Part shown: piece by piece, positions 9,631 through 17,719 of the stretch
Layout of the letters: every line of letters begins with the position of its first letter
Position numbering within the stretch: position 1 is the stretch's first letter
Assembly: GCF_014650115.1 (NCBI RefSeq)
Contig: NZ_BMUI01000015.1
Coordinates: 1 to 64,000 of the forward strand
Source of the DNA: Streptomyces olivaceoviridis
GTDB lineage: Bacteria > Actinomycetota > Actinomycetes > Streptomycetales > Streptomycetaceae
Length of the DNA stretch: 64,000 bases
Reading direction: 5' to 3'
The notes under the pieces: generated by a model
What the model saw: only the letters and a program-made list of their open reading frames with translations
Told to the model about the DNA's origin: nothing
The model's database searches: none
Translations under genes and position numbers: made by a program

Positions 9631-10897
9631 TTTCAGCGCCGAGGCGATGGGCCTCGTGATCCGCGAGCACCGCCAGGCCCGGAAACCCCCGATGACCCAG
9701 GAGGAGTTGGCCAAGCGAGCCGACTACGGGAAGGGCGGCGCGGTCTCGATCTCCCGGATCGAGCGCGGGCTCGTCAGCCCCGGGGAGCACCGTCTGGCCG
9801 CCATCGCCCTCGCACTCCGGCTGACTCCCGCGCAACTCGTGCAGGAGGCGGAGGACCGGACCAGGTCTCTCGCCGACCGGCGGGGTCAGCGGCCGGTGAA
9901 GTTGCGCGACCAGGTCGCGGAGACGAAAAGGCGCCACGCCGAGATCAACGAGAAGGTGGCCCAGCGGTCGAAGATCACCCAAGAACTCGGGGAAGCGTTC
10001 AACCAGGTCCATGACACCGCGCGCGACGAGTTCTTCCTGAGGTTCGTGGAGCTGGCCGAGAGCATCAGCGGGGCGCCCGAGCCGGAGAGGCCGAGCGAGG
10101 AGGAGATCGAGAGCACGGGTGGAACCCCTGCCGCGATACGGGTCGAGGCCATGTCCGCCGGGATCGCCAACGCGATCCGCGATGCCGCCGCCGGAGCCGC
10201 CGTAGGCGCGGTCGGAGCCGCCGTAGGCGCGGTCGGAGCCGCCGTAGGCGCGGTCGGGGCGGCGGCCGGCGGCGCCGCGGCCTACGGCGCGTTCACGGCC
10301 GCCGCGTTGTTCGGGACCGCCTCCACCGGAACAGCCATTTCGACGCTGTCCGGGGTTGCCGCGACCAACGCGACCCTGGCCCTCCTCGGAGGAGGCACGC
10401 TGGCTGCGGGCGGTGCGGGCATGGCGGGTGGAATCCTCCTGCTCACCGGCATGGTCGCCGCCCCGGCGGCAGCGCTGGCGGCAGCCGGCTTCTACGTCCT
10501 GAGGCAGCGCCGGACCAAGAAGGAGGAGGAGCGCCTCCGAACCGAGGTCGAGGTGGCGGAGGCCGCTCTGGATCAGTCACAGCAAGGCTTCGGCACGATG
10601 ACCGACGTACTGCATCGCGCCACGGCCATCATGGAATACGTCAGCGTCCACGGCACCCACGCCCTCGAAAGGTGGAGGGTGAGTCTGCCGCCGGAGCCCC
10701 GGGACTGGACATCACTCGGGCACGAGGGGCAGGAACGGTACAAGGAGTTCCTCACCGTGGCGGGCTGCCTCATCGCCGTGAGCAGCATCAATGTCAGTGC
10801 TCTCCTCACGGCGAAGCCCGACGCTCTGCGCGAGATGGACAAGGCCATCGACGAGACGCTGCGGTACGCGGACAAGACCATCAAGTCGATCGTCTGA
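9623..10897 (+). CDS. XRE-type HTH protein with glycine-zipper membrane hairpin
   Basis: A 424-aa protein of unusual build. Residues about 5-70 form a Cro/CI-type helix-turn-helix (MTQEELAKRAD, then SISRIERG). Residues 75-145 are charged and likely coiled coil. Residues about 186-292 are hydrophobic and Gly/Ala-rich: a threefold GAAVGAV repeat, then a hairpin-like stretch (TASTGTAISTLSG, ATNATLALLGGGTLAAGG). After a basic stop (RQRRTKK) comes a helical domain of about 130 residues. The hairpin signature recurs in bacterial proteins I cannot name. The long helix-hairpin-long helix layout resembles ClyA/HBL-type alpha pore-formers, but that is inference. GTG start 9623 overlaps the 72-aa gene. 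Confidence 0.8.
   Translation: MNDFSAEAMGLVIREHRQARKPPMTQEELAKRADYGKGGAVSISRIERGLVSPGEHRLAAIALALRLTPAQLVQEAEDRTRSLADRRGQRPVKLRDQVAETKRRHAEINEKVAQRSKITQELGEAFNQVHDTARDEFFLRFVELAESISGAPEPERPSEEEIESTGGTPAAIRVEAMSAGIANAIRDAAAGAAVGAVGAAVGAVGAAVGAVGAAAGGAAAYGAFTAAALFGTASTGTAISTLSGVAATNATLALLGGGTLAAGGAGMAGGILLLTGMVAAPAAALAAAGFYVLRQRRTKKEEERLRTEVEVAEAALDQSQQGFGTMTDVLHRATAIMEYVSVHGTHALERWRVSLPPEPRDWTSLGHEGQERYKEFLTVAGCLIAVSSINVSALLTAKPDALREMDKAIDETLRYADKTIKSIV
10193..10255 (+). repeat. Intragenic 21-bp perfect tandem repeat, three copies
   Basis: The 21-bp unit GGAGCCGCCGTAGGCGCGGTC occurs three times without gaps at 10193-10213, 10214-10234 and 10235-10255, encoding the heptapeptide GAAVGAV three times in the glycine-zipper segment. 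Identity at the DNA level implies recent slippage, so membrane-segment length may vary between strains in steps of seven residues. Confidence 0.9.
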
Positions 10898-10967
10898 ACG
10901 GGCGGGCGGGCGGTGCGGGTGCCGAGCCGTACCGCCGGCGCCCGCTGCCCCGACCGCTCCGCGCGGA

Positions 10968-11105
10968 CAGCGGTCACGGTCAGCGGATCACCGTCAGCAG
11001 AGCTCGGACAGCAGGTCGCGCAAGGGCAGATCGCGGAAACCAGATCGCAGACAGCAGATCTCGGACAGCAGATCCCCGTCAGCAGATCTCGGACAGGAAT
11101 CTCGG
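10968..11105. repeat. 14-bp degenerate tandem array, about ten units
   Basis: Between the HTH/membrane gene and the next small gene, a 14-bp unit close to CAGCAGATCTCGGA repeats head to tail from 10981 to 11105, with a degenerate 13-bp unit before it from 10968. Units at 11052-11065 and 11080-11093 are identical; one unit (11023-11037) is 15 bp. The unit is not a multiple of three and no good gene covers it, so it is probably noncoding. It has no spacers and is not a CRISPR. It could be a multi-site operator (iteron-like) for the neighbouring HTH protein. Confidence 0.85.
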
Positions 11106-11180
11106 TCGGCCGTATCAGACGGATACCGCCGACCCGATACTCTGAAAGCGGCGGTGACAATTTCTCCCTCGGAGGCCGGG

Positions 11181-11465
11181 ATGAGCGAGCAGCCGTGGAC
11201 CATCGAGTCCATCCGTGACGCCCTCGGCAACCCCGCTCTCGCCCAGCGATTCCTCGGTGAGATCAACCGGGCGCCCGCCCACGAGTTGCTGCGGGTCTTC
11301 GCCCGCTGGGAGCGCATCGCCAAGGACACCGTCGCCGCGGTTCGGCGGGGACGTGAGATCGCCGCGGCCGAAGCCCGCGGTGAGGAGCCGGCCGGCGAGT
11401 GGGTCGACGCGACGGACCGGGTCCTCGCCGAAGCCGAGCGCATCCGCGCGCGCGGCGCCGCCTGA
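11181..11465 (+). CDS. Small hypothetical protein
   Basis: A 94-aa soluble protein starting at ATG 11181 with GGAGG ten bases upstream. It is helical and charged (IESIRDALGNPALAQRFLG, then LRVFARWERIAKD, and a C-terminus with AEAERIRARGAA). No family recognised. It lies directly after the 14-bp repeat array and 116 bp before another small gene on the same strand; the pair could be an antitoxin/toxin-like unit, but this one carries no recognisable DNA-binding motif. Confidence 0.72.
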   Translation: MSEQPWTIESIRDALGNPALAQRFLGEINRAPAHELLRVFARWERIAKDTVAAVRRGREIAAAEARGEEPAGEWVDATDRVLAEAERIRARGAA

Positions 11466-11581
11466 TCCGCCGTCCGGTGCCACGCCCGGTCTCCGGCTCG
11501 CTACGCTGGGTCGGGCAGAATCACTGTCGCCGTCCAGTGGTTCGTGCGACCACGACTGGTGCTCGAACCCTGAGAGGCCAT

Positions 11582-11827
11582 GTGACCTATCGGCTCAAGT
11601 ACGACCAGGTGGCAGAAGCCGTCCACGAGGCGATGCCGACGGCGGCGAGCGAAGAACTCACCCTCGCCCTCGCCGACGCCTGCCACGACCCGATCGGCGC
11701 CACCGAGCCGTACGGCGAGGATGACGGCGTCGTCCGCGCGCTCGTCACCCGGCAGGCGTTCGCCCTCCTCCTCGTCGGGGAGACACTCAAGACGATCACC
11801 GTGCTCCAGCTGACCCACCTCGGCTGA
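11582..11827 (+). CDS. Small hypothetical protein, possible RelE/ParE-like fold
   Basis: An 81-aa protein from GTG 11582 with GAGAGG upstream. The order of predicted elements is two N-terminal helices (DQVAEAVHEAMP, SEELTLALADAC), then DPIGATEPYGEDDG, then strand-like stretches VVRALVTRQAFALLLVG and KTITVLQLTHLG. That helix-helix-strands order, with the D-P and G-x-x-R region, loosely resembles RelE/ParE toxins. Catalytic residues cannot be assigned, so this is a fold-level guess. Its upstream neighbour (94 aa) would be the partner. Confidence 0.65.
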   Translation: MTYRLKYDQVAEAVHEAMPTAASEELTLALADACHDPIGATEPYGEDDGVVRALVTRQAFALLLVGETLKTITVLQLTHLG

Positions 11828-11829
11828 AC

Positions 11830-12470
11830 GCGGCGCGCCACAGCGCCCCGCGGGGCGCTCGGCGGAGGGCGTCGGCCGCGTACTCCCAGAGCCGGTCCGC
11901 CGCCCGCGGGTCGAGGGCGTGGGCGGCCACGCCACCGGGCCGTTCCTCGTCACCGTGGACGACCCGGGCCTCCTGGTTGTCCTCGAAGTACCGGCCGGTC
12001 ACACCCGTCAGCAGCGGTGACGCTGGAGGGCGGTGAGGATGTGGCCCGGGTTGAGCGCGTTGGCCGTGGTCCCGTCGTCCGCCGAGCGGCGGGCGGCCAC
12101 GGTGAACAGGACCCCGGCGGACTTGGACTGCCCGTAGGCCGTCCAGGGGTCGTACGGGCGCCGCGCGAAGTGCGGGTCGTCGAAGTCGAAGGGCGCGCTG
12201 CGGTGTGCGCCGGAACTGACGACACGATGCGGGCCGAGCCGACTTCGCGCAGGCGGGCGTGGAGTGCGCCGGCCAGGGCGAAGTGCTCCCGAGGACGTTG
12301 GTGGCGAGCTGCGTCTCCCGGCCGCGGGCGGTGACGGTCCGCGTGGGCAGGGCCGTGATCCCGGCGTTGGCGACGAGGATGCCGAGCGGCCCTCGCCCTG
12401 TCCGCGCGAAGGTGTCGACCGAGGCCGGATCCGACAGGTCGAGTGCCTCGGCGCGCACCGGGCCGGCCCC
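11830..12470 (-). pseudogene. Decayed short-chain dehydrogenase
   Basis: Segments of an SDR are recognisable in three minus-strand frames: RAEALDLSDPASVDTFAR and LGILVANAGITALPTRTV at 12458-12340, HFALAGALHARLREVGSARI near 12300-12220, then PFDFDDPHFARRPYDPWTAYGQSKSAG and NALNPGHILTAL near 12215-12020, and finally a tail with VTGRYFEDNQEA. At least three frame changes separate them. The N-terminal Rossmann strand and the Gly-rich cofactor loop are missing; the gene stops at a junction with the headless AraC gene. Confidence 0.8.
11842..11859. terminator. GC-rich perfect palindrome between convergent genes
   Basis: AGCGCCCCGCGGGGCGCT is an 18-bp perfect palindrome just past the stop at 11827, facing the decayed SDR gene on the other strand. 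It can form a tight GC hairpin without a U-tract, which is common for terminators in Streptomyces. Confidence 0.5.
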
Positions 12471-12997
12471 GGCTCGACACTCTGCCGCCGGTCGTCCACG
12501 TGCCTGCCGGGACCAGCCAGGCGGAGGCCGTGGAGGGGGCGCTCGCCGCGACCGACCGGGAGTTGCCGCACAGACCGTCCGCCTCGACGCTGATGGCGGA
12601 ACACCGCGCCGTCGTCATGCTGATCCATGTGCCGCGTTTCCACCTCGCCCGTGAGCCCCGGGCGGTGTCCGGGTGGCCGGCCGGTCTCGCCGACCCCGCG
12701 GTGGCCGCGGCACTGCGCGCCCTGCACGAGGCCCCGGCGCGTTCCCGGACGGTGGCCGATCTGGCGCGCGCCGGTGCGGTCTCCCGGTCGACCCTCGCCG
12801 CACGCTTCAAGGACGGGGTCGGTCAGGGACCGCTGGAGTGCCTGACGCGATGGCGCGTCGAGCTCGCGTCCCGGCAGCTACGGGACGGCACCGAGACGCC
12901 GGCCGCCATCGCCCGGTCCGGGGGCTACGGATCCGAGAGCGCGTTGAGCGTCGCCTTCAAGCGGGTCATGGGAATGTCGCCCCGTGACTACCGCTAA
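12443..12997 (+). pseudogene. AraC-family regulator lacking most of its N-terminal domain
   Basis: The C-terminal AraC/XylS DNA-binding domain is complete: TVADLARAGAVSRSTLAARF then the second helix-turn-helix with TPAAIARSGGYGSESALSVAFKR and the closing MGMSPRDYR. Upstream only about 80 residues resembling the end of a cupin-type sensor domain remain (LPPVVHVPAG onward); the family is normally around 300 aa. The frame begins inside the truncated SDR on the opposite strand, so both divergent genes seem to have lost their 5' ends in one deletion. It might still make a constitutive DNA-binding protein. Confidence 0.72.
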
Positions 12998-13242
12998 CGG
13001 GCGGGCTGACCGAAATTCCCACCCGTTCCTGGAATTCGGCTCCGGCGTCATTCTGAACTCCTGAACGGGGGCCGGACAAGCGGCGGGCGAGGGAATTCCG
13101 TGCTTCTGCGCAAGTGAGAACCGGGCTGTGAGCTGGGCTCATCTGCCGTTAACACAAGGTGTATTGACAGGCCGTTACGTGGTTGCCGCTAATTGGCCGG
13201 AAGTCGGCCCTCGACCGAGGGCCTGTTCACGATAGGTACGAA

Positions 13243-15801
13243 GTGACGTCATCCTCGCTTCGCAGAGAGCGAATAACCGTCTCTCGGGCCGTCCGGCACG
13301 GCCTTGTGGCCGCCGGGCTCTCCGCCCTCGTCCTCCTGGGCGTCACCCCGCCCGCGTCCGCCGCCGACCAGGCCGGCGGCACCGACCTGACCCCCGTGTG
13401 CGGCACACCCGCCAAGGGGCACGCGTCCTGCTACGCCATGCGCTCCGACGAGCCCCCGCTGCGCCGGCTGGCCGCGGCGCAGACCCCGCCGGGGCTCGGC
13501 CCCCAGGACCTCCAAAGCGCCTACAGCCTCCCGGCCGACGGCGGCGCCGGACAGACCATCGCCATCGTCGACGCCTACGACAACCCCAACGCCGAGGCGG
13601 ATCTGGCGGTCTACCGCGCCCAGTACGGGCTGCCCCCGTGCACCTCGGCCAACGGCTGCTTCCAGAAGGTCGACCAGCGCGGCGGCACCGACTACCCCAC
13701 GTCGAACGACACGTGGGCCGGTGAGATCGCCCTCGACCTCGACATGGTCTCCGCCGTCGCCCCCCAGGCGCACATCCTGCTCGTGGAGACGGACAACGAC
13801 GGCCTGGACCGGCTCGCGGCCGGTGTCGACAAGGCCGTCGAGCTCGGCGCGAAGTACGTGTCCAACTCCTACGGCCGCACAGGGGACTTCGCCTCGGACC
13901 AGGAGACGTACGGGTCCTCCTACGACCATCCCGGCGTCGCGATCGTCGCGGCGAGCGGGGACAACGGCTACGGCGTCTCGTTCCCGGCGACCCTGTCCAC
14001 CGTGACGGCGGTCGGCGGCACCAACCTGACGGCCGACCCGGACAGCCCGCGCGGCTGGGACGAGACCGTGTGGAAGCGGGGCTCCTACGGCCCCGGCTCG
14101 GGCTGCGCGTCGTACCAGGCCAAGCCGGAGTTCCAGAAGGACACCGGCTGCTCGGGGCGCAGTGTCGCCGATGTGTCCGCGGTCGCTGACAACGTTGCCG
14201 TCTACTCGACGTTCGGTTCGCTGGGCACCGGCTGGCAGCGCTACGGCGGCACCAGCGCGTCCACTCCGGTGATCGCGGCCACCTACGCGCTGGCCGGCCC
14301 GCCCCGCCCGGGCACCTATCCCAACGCCTACCCGTACGCGTCGGACGGCCCGGGGCTGAACGACATCACCTCCGGGTCCAACGGCACCTGCGCCACCGCC
14401 TACCTGTGCACCGCGGGCACCGGCTACGACGGCCCCACGGGCCTCGGCACCCCTTCCGGCCTGGCCGCCTTCCGCAGCGGTCCGAGCGGCACCCTCACCG
14501 GCACGGTGAGGGACGCGAAGACCGGAAGTCCCGTCGCCGGCGCCACCGTCGGCTCCGGGCTCGACGTGGCCACGACGCGCGCGGACGGCACGTACACGCT
14601 GAACCTGCCCGCCGGTGAGGTCGGCGGCCTCACCGTCACGGCGTTCGGCTACGCGTCCCCCGCCCCCGTCACCGTGGGCATCGCCGACGGTACGACCGCG
14701 ACCCGTGACTTCGGCCTGAAGGCCCTGCCCCGCACCCATGTGCGCGGGACCGTCCGGGACGGCTCCGGGCACGGCTGGCCGCTGTACGCCAGGATCGCCG
14801 TCGAGGGTTCCCCCGAGGCGCCTGTCTGGACCGATCCGGTGACCGGTGACTACGACATCTCCCTGCCGCAGAACGCCGGTTACAGCCTCGGCATCACGGC
14901 CGCCCTCCCCGGCTACGAGACGCTCACCCGTGAGGTGAAGCTGGGCGGCAGCCCCGTGACGGTGGACGCGGCACTGACCGCCGACCCCGACGCGGCCACC
15001 GCCGTCGGCTACGACCTGAACAGCACCGAGCACGCCGAGGGCTTCGACTCCACCACGGCCGCACCGCAGGGCTGGACGGTGTCGGACGCGGGCAGCGACA
15101 ACGGCTGGCGGTTCGACGACCCCGACGAGCGCGGCAACTTCACCGGCGGCAGCGGTGCCTTCGCCGTCATCGAGAGCGACAGCGGCCCGTTCGGACCGCA
15201 CCAGGACACCTCGCTCATCAGTCCCGCCTACGACCTGTCGGACGCGCAGTCGGCCGCCCTCACGTTCAGGACGGGCTACATCACCAACCTCAGCCAGCAG
15301 CACATGACGGTGGAGGCCAGCACCGACGACGGAGCCACCTGGCAGAACGTGTGGGCCGGTCCCAAGACGGGCGGCCAGGCCGACCACGTCACCGTGCGGG
15401 TGCCGCTGCGGGAGTACGCCGGGCAGCCGTCCGTGCGGCTGCGCTTCCACTTCGTCGCGAACTGGGCCTACTTCTGGGAGGTCGACGACGTGACCGTGGA
15501 GAGCCGGGCGCTGAAGCCGGTACCGGGCGGGCTGACCACCGGCACCGTCGAGGACGCCCGCACCGGCCACGGCGTCGTGGGCGCGACGGTCAAGGACGCC
15601 TCGGCACCGGACGCCGTCGCGACCACGGTGGCCACGCCCGAGGACCCGGCCGTGGGCGACGGCCTGTACACGCTGTTCACGGGACCCGGGGTGCACACCC
15701 TGCGCGCGACGGCGGACGGGTACGCACCACTGACCCGGCGGGCCGTGGTGCACGACGACCGCGTCACGGGGAAGGGTTTCGCGCTCGGGGCGCGACCGTG
15801 A
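13243..15801 (+). CDS. Secreted S53 (sedolisin-type) peptidase with carboxypeptidase-regulatory-like domains
   Basis: An 852-aa exported protein. A signal peptide (GLVAAGLSALVLLGV, cleavage after ASA) is followed by an S53 catalytic domain: Glu161 and Asp165 in GEIALDLDM, the SGDNG oxyanion region, and Ser338 in GGTSAST. The usual sedolisin pro-domain is not obvious; only about 60 residues precede the catalytic part. After about residue 415 come beta-rich domains of the carboxypeptidase regulatory type (GTVRDAKTGSPVAGATV near 427; others near 510 and 765) and a jelly-roll-like segment (about 600-750). GTG 13243 is chosen because it places the signal peptide at the N-terminus; its ribosome site is weak. 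Family members cleave proteins at acidic pH. Confidence 0.88.
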   Translation: MTSSSLRRERITVSRAVRHGLVAAGLSALVLLGVTPPASAADQAGGTDLTPVCGTPAKGHASCYAMRSDEPPLRRLAAAQTPPGLGPQDLQSAYSLPADGGAGQTIAIVDAYDNPNAEADLAVYRAQYGLPPCTSANGCFQKVDQRGGTDYPTSNDTWAGEIALDLDMVSAVAPQAHILLVETDNDGLDRLAAGVDKAVELGAKYVSNSYGRTGDFASDQETYGSSYDHPGVAIVAASGDNGYGVSFPATLSTVTAVGGTNLTADPDSPRGWDETVWKRGSYGPGSGCASYQAKPEFQKDTGCSGRSVADVSAVADNVAVYSTFGSLGTGWQRYGGTSASTPVIAATYALAGPPRPGTYPNAYPYASDGPGLNDITSGSNGTCATAYLCTAGTGYDGPTGLGTPSGLAAFRSGPSGTLTGTVRDAKTGSPVAGATVGSGLDVATTRADGTYTLNLPAGEVGGLTVTAFGYASPAPVTVGIADGTTATRDFGLKALPRTHVRGTVRDGSGHGWPLYARIAVEGSPEAPVWTDPVTGDYDISLPQNAGYSLGITAALPGYETLTREVKLGGSPVTVDAALTADPDAATAVGYDLNSTEHAEGFDSTTAAPQGWTVSDAGSDNGWRFDDPDERGNFTGGSGAFAVIESDSGPFGPHQDTSLISPAYDLSDAQSAALTFRTGYITNLSQQHMTVEASTDDGATWQNVWAGPKTGGQADHVTVRVPLREYAGQPSVRLRFHFVANWAYFWEVDDVTVESRALKPVPGGLTTGTVEDARTGHGVVGATVKDASAPDAVATTVATPEDPAVGDGLYTLFTGPGVHTLRATADGYAPLTRRAVVHDDRVTGKGFALGARP

Positions 15802-15822
15802 CCCGCCACGGCTGACCCGTGC

Positions 15823-15863
15823 GGTGCCGGTGGCGTGTCCCGTCGGGGTACGCCACCGGCGCC
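15823..15863. terminator. Bidirectional terminator hairpin
   Basis: A 14-bp stem (GGTGCCGGTGGCGT at 15823-15836 with ACGCCACCGGCGCC at 15850-15863; a single G-U pair) and a 13-nt loop lie between the convergent peptidase gene (ending 15801) and the LuxR gene (ending 15880). Confidence 0.8.
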
Positions 15864-15879
15864 CGGGGCGGACGAACGG

Positions 15880-16986
15880 TCAGGGCCGCTCCGCCAGCCA
15901 CCCCCGCTCCGCCGCCAGCAGCGCGATCTGGAACCGGGTGCGGGCGCCCAGCAGGGCTCCGGCCTCGCTGACGTGCTTCTGCACCGTGCGCCGGCTGACC
16001 TTCAGCACGCGGGCGATCGTGTCGTCCTTCATCCCGGTGGCCATCAGATGCAGGATCTCCCGGGTCCGCCGGTCCGGCCGTACCGCCCGCGCGTCGCTCC
16101 CCGGCGCCGGGTCCTCGGGCCGGGGCGCGGGCACCGGGGGCGGCGGACCCTCGCGCCGGGTCGCCAGGGACACCGGCTCGGCCCGTTCCCACACGCTCTC
16201 GAACAGCGCCACCAGCGCCTCCACCAGGGCGGGCGAGTGCACCACCAGGGAGCCCGCCGCCGGCCGGTCCCCGCGCACCGGCAGCAGCGCTGCCGCCCGG
16301 TCGAACACCACGAGCTTCACCGGGAGCCGGGAGGCGAGCCGCAGCTGCCCGCCCTCCGCCGTCCCGCGCAGCGCCGTCTCCAGCGACACCGCGTCGGTGA
16401 AACCGTCCGTCTCGTACACCGACCGCATCCGCACCCCGTCCGCCACGCCCACGTCCCGGGCGGAGGTGTGCTGTCCGGTCACGTACGGCGGCTTGGCCAG
16501 GTGCAGCACCTCGGCCGAAGCACCCTTCAGCAGCTGGGCGTAGCGGGCCGACACCTCCTCCTCGTGCTCCAGCGCCTCCACCAGGTGCGCGGCGCGCGGC
16601 GCGGACACCTCCTCGTACGTCTCGTGCAGGCGCTCCACCAGGGCCTCGGCGCGCGCCAGTTCGGCCCGGCGCCGGGCCAGCAGCGCGCCGAGCGACGCGC
16701 GCGGGGGGCCTGCCGCCCACCGCGGCGTCACACCGTCGACGCGCAGCGCCAGCGCGGCCTGGGCGAGCTGCCGCAGGGCCTCCTCCGCCGCCGGTCCGGG
16801 TACGTCCACCGCCGCCGCCACCTGGACGGCGTCCGCCGACGGCACGCTCACCAGGTACTCCAGCACCCGCCCGGCCAGCGGTTCCAGCCCGGTCCCCGGC
16901 CAGGGGCCGTCCGGCGTCCCATCCATCTGTTCCGACACTCCCCTGCTCGCGGCGACCCCGAAGGCATGGCGCAGGACCGCCATCAC
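15880..16986 (-). CDS. LuxR-type regulator with TrmB-like N-terminal HTH
   Basis: A protein of up to 368 aa. Residues about 37-85 look like a winged-helix/TrmB-like module (GRVLEYLVSVPSADAVQVAAAV). A middle sensor-like region follows (about 100-270, with an RRRAELARAEALVERLHETYEE helix). A LuxR/GerE helix-turn-helix closes the protein (RRTREILHLMATGMKDDTIARVLKVSRRTVQKHV). Such proteins are common in Streptomyces as orphan regulators. The true start is uncertain: GTG 16986/ATG 16983 has only a G-run upstream, and an internal ATG near residue 21 is also possible. It is convergent with the peptidase and divergent from the acyltransferase. Confidence 0.8.
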   Translation of the reverse strand: MMAVLRHAFGVAASRGVSEQMDGTPDGPWPGTGLEPLAGRVLEYLVSVPSADAVQVAAAVDVPGPAAEEALRQLAQAALALRVDGVTPRWAAGPPRASLGALLARRRAELARAEALVERLHETYEEVSAPRAAHLVEALEHEEEVSARYAQLLKGASAEVLHLAKPPYVTGQHTSARDVGVADGVRMRSVYETDGFTDAVSLETALRGTAEGGQLRLASRLPVKLVVFDRAAALLPVRGDRPAAGSLVVHSPALVEALVALFESVWERAEPVSLATRREGPPPPVPAPRPEDPAPGSDARAVRPDRRTREILHLMATGMKDDTIARVLKVSRRTVQKHVSEAGALLGARTRFQIALLAAERGWLAERP

Positions 16987-17072
16987 CCCCCAGTAAACCG
17001 GTGTACGGGACGACCCGGTACCGCGATCATGGAGCGGTCCGTGCCACGTCGACCGCTGGGGAACCGTCCACC

Positions 17073-17717
17073 ATGCCCGTGCCCGCCGACCCGACGGTCC
17101 TGCACCCGATGCCCGAGCAGCCGCGGGTGGTGCTGCTCAAGCCGCTGGTGACGTCCCCGCTGATCGAGGTCGGGGAGTTCTCCTACTACGACGATCCGGA
17201 CGACGCGACGGCGTTCGAGACGCGCAACGTGCTCTACCACTACGGGCCGGAGAAGCTGGTCATCGGCAAGTTCTGCGCGCTGGGCACGGGCGTGCGGTTC
17301 ATCATGAACGGCGCCAACCACCGCATGGACGGCCCCTCGACCTTCCCCTTCCCCACCATGGGCGGCTCGTGGGCCGACCACTTCGACCTGCTCACCGGCC
17401 TGCCGAACCGCGGGGACACCGTCGTCGGCAACGACGTGTGGTTCGGCCACGGCGCGACGGTCATGCCCGGCGTGCGCATCGGGCACGGCGCGATCATCGG
17501 CACCGGGGCCGTGGTCACCGGCGACGTGCCCGACTACGGCATCGTCGGCGGCAACCCGGCCCGCCTCCTCCGCACCCGCCACACCGCCCGGGACGTCGCC
17601 CGGCTGCTGGCGGTGGCCTGGTGGGACTGGCCCCTGGAGCACATCACCGAGCAGGTGCGGACCATCATGTCGGGCAGCGTCGCCGACCTGGAGGCCGCCG
17701 CCCCGGGCGGTCGCTGA
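17073..17717 (+). CDS. CatB/Vat-type xenobiotic acyltransferase
   Basis: A 214-aa left-handed beta-helix acetyltransferase. Hexapeptide-repeat turns are visible (LVIGKFCALGTGVRFIMNG, then TVVGNDVWFGHGATVMPG and VRIGHGAIIGTGAVV). NGANH contains the His expected to act as base, and WADHFDLL matches the family loop. Members transfer acetyl from acetyl-CoA to chloramphenicol, streptogramins or unknown alcohols; most genomic copies have unknown substrates, so resistance should not be assumed. The ATG at 17073 lacks a strong ribosome site. Its stop lies 2 bp from the stop of the GH30 gene on the other strand. Confidence 0.88.
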   Translation: MPVPADPTVLHPMPEQPRVVLLKPLVTSPLIEVGEFSYYDDPDDATAFETRNVLYHYGPEKLVIGKFCALGTGVRFIMNGANHRMDGPSTFPFPTMGGSWADHFDLLTGLPNRGDTVVGNDVWFGHGATVMPGVRIGHGAIIGTGAVVTGDVPDYGIVGGNPARLLRTRHTARDVARLLAVAWWDWPLEHITEQVRTIMSGSVADLEAAAPGGR

Positions 17718-17719
17718 CG

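Noticed and set aside
10968..11105. CRISPR array
   Set aside because: Units are 14 bp and head to tail with no unique spacers, and no cas gene is present.
13249..15753. Long minus-strand open frame opposite the S53 peptidase
   Set aside because: The plus strand has clear signal peptide and catalytic motifs; the reverse frame is Gly/Arg/Val-rich shadow.
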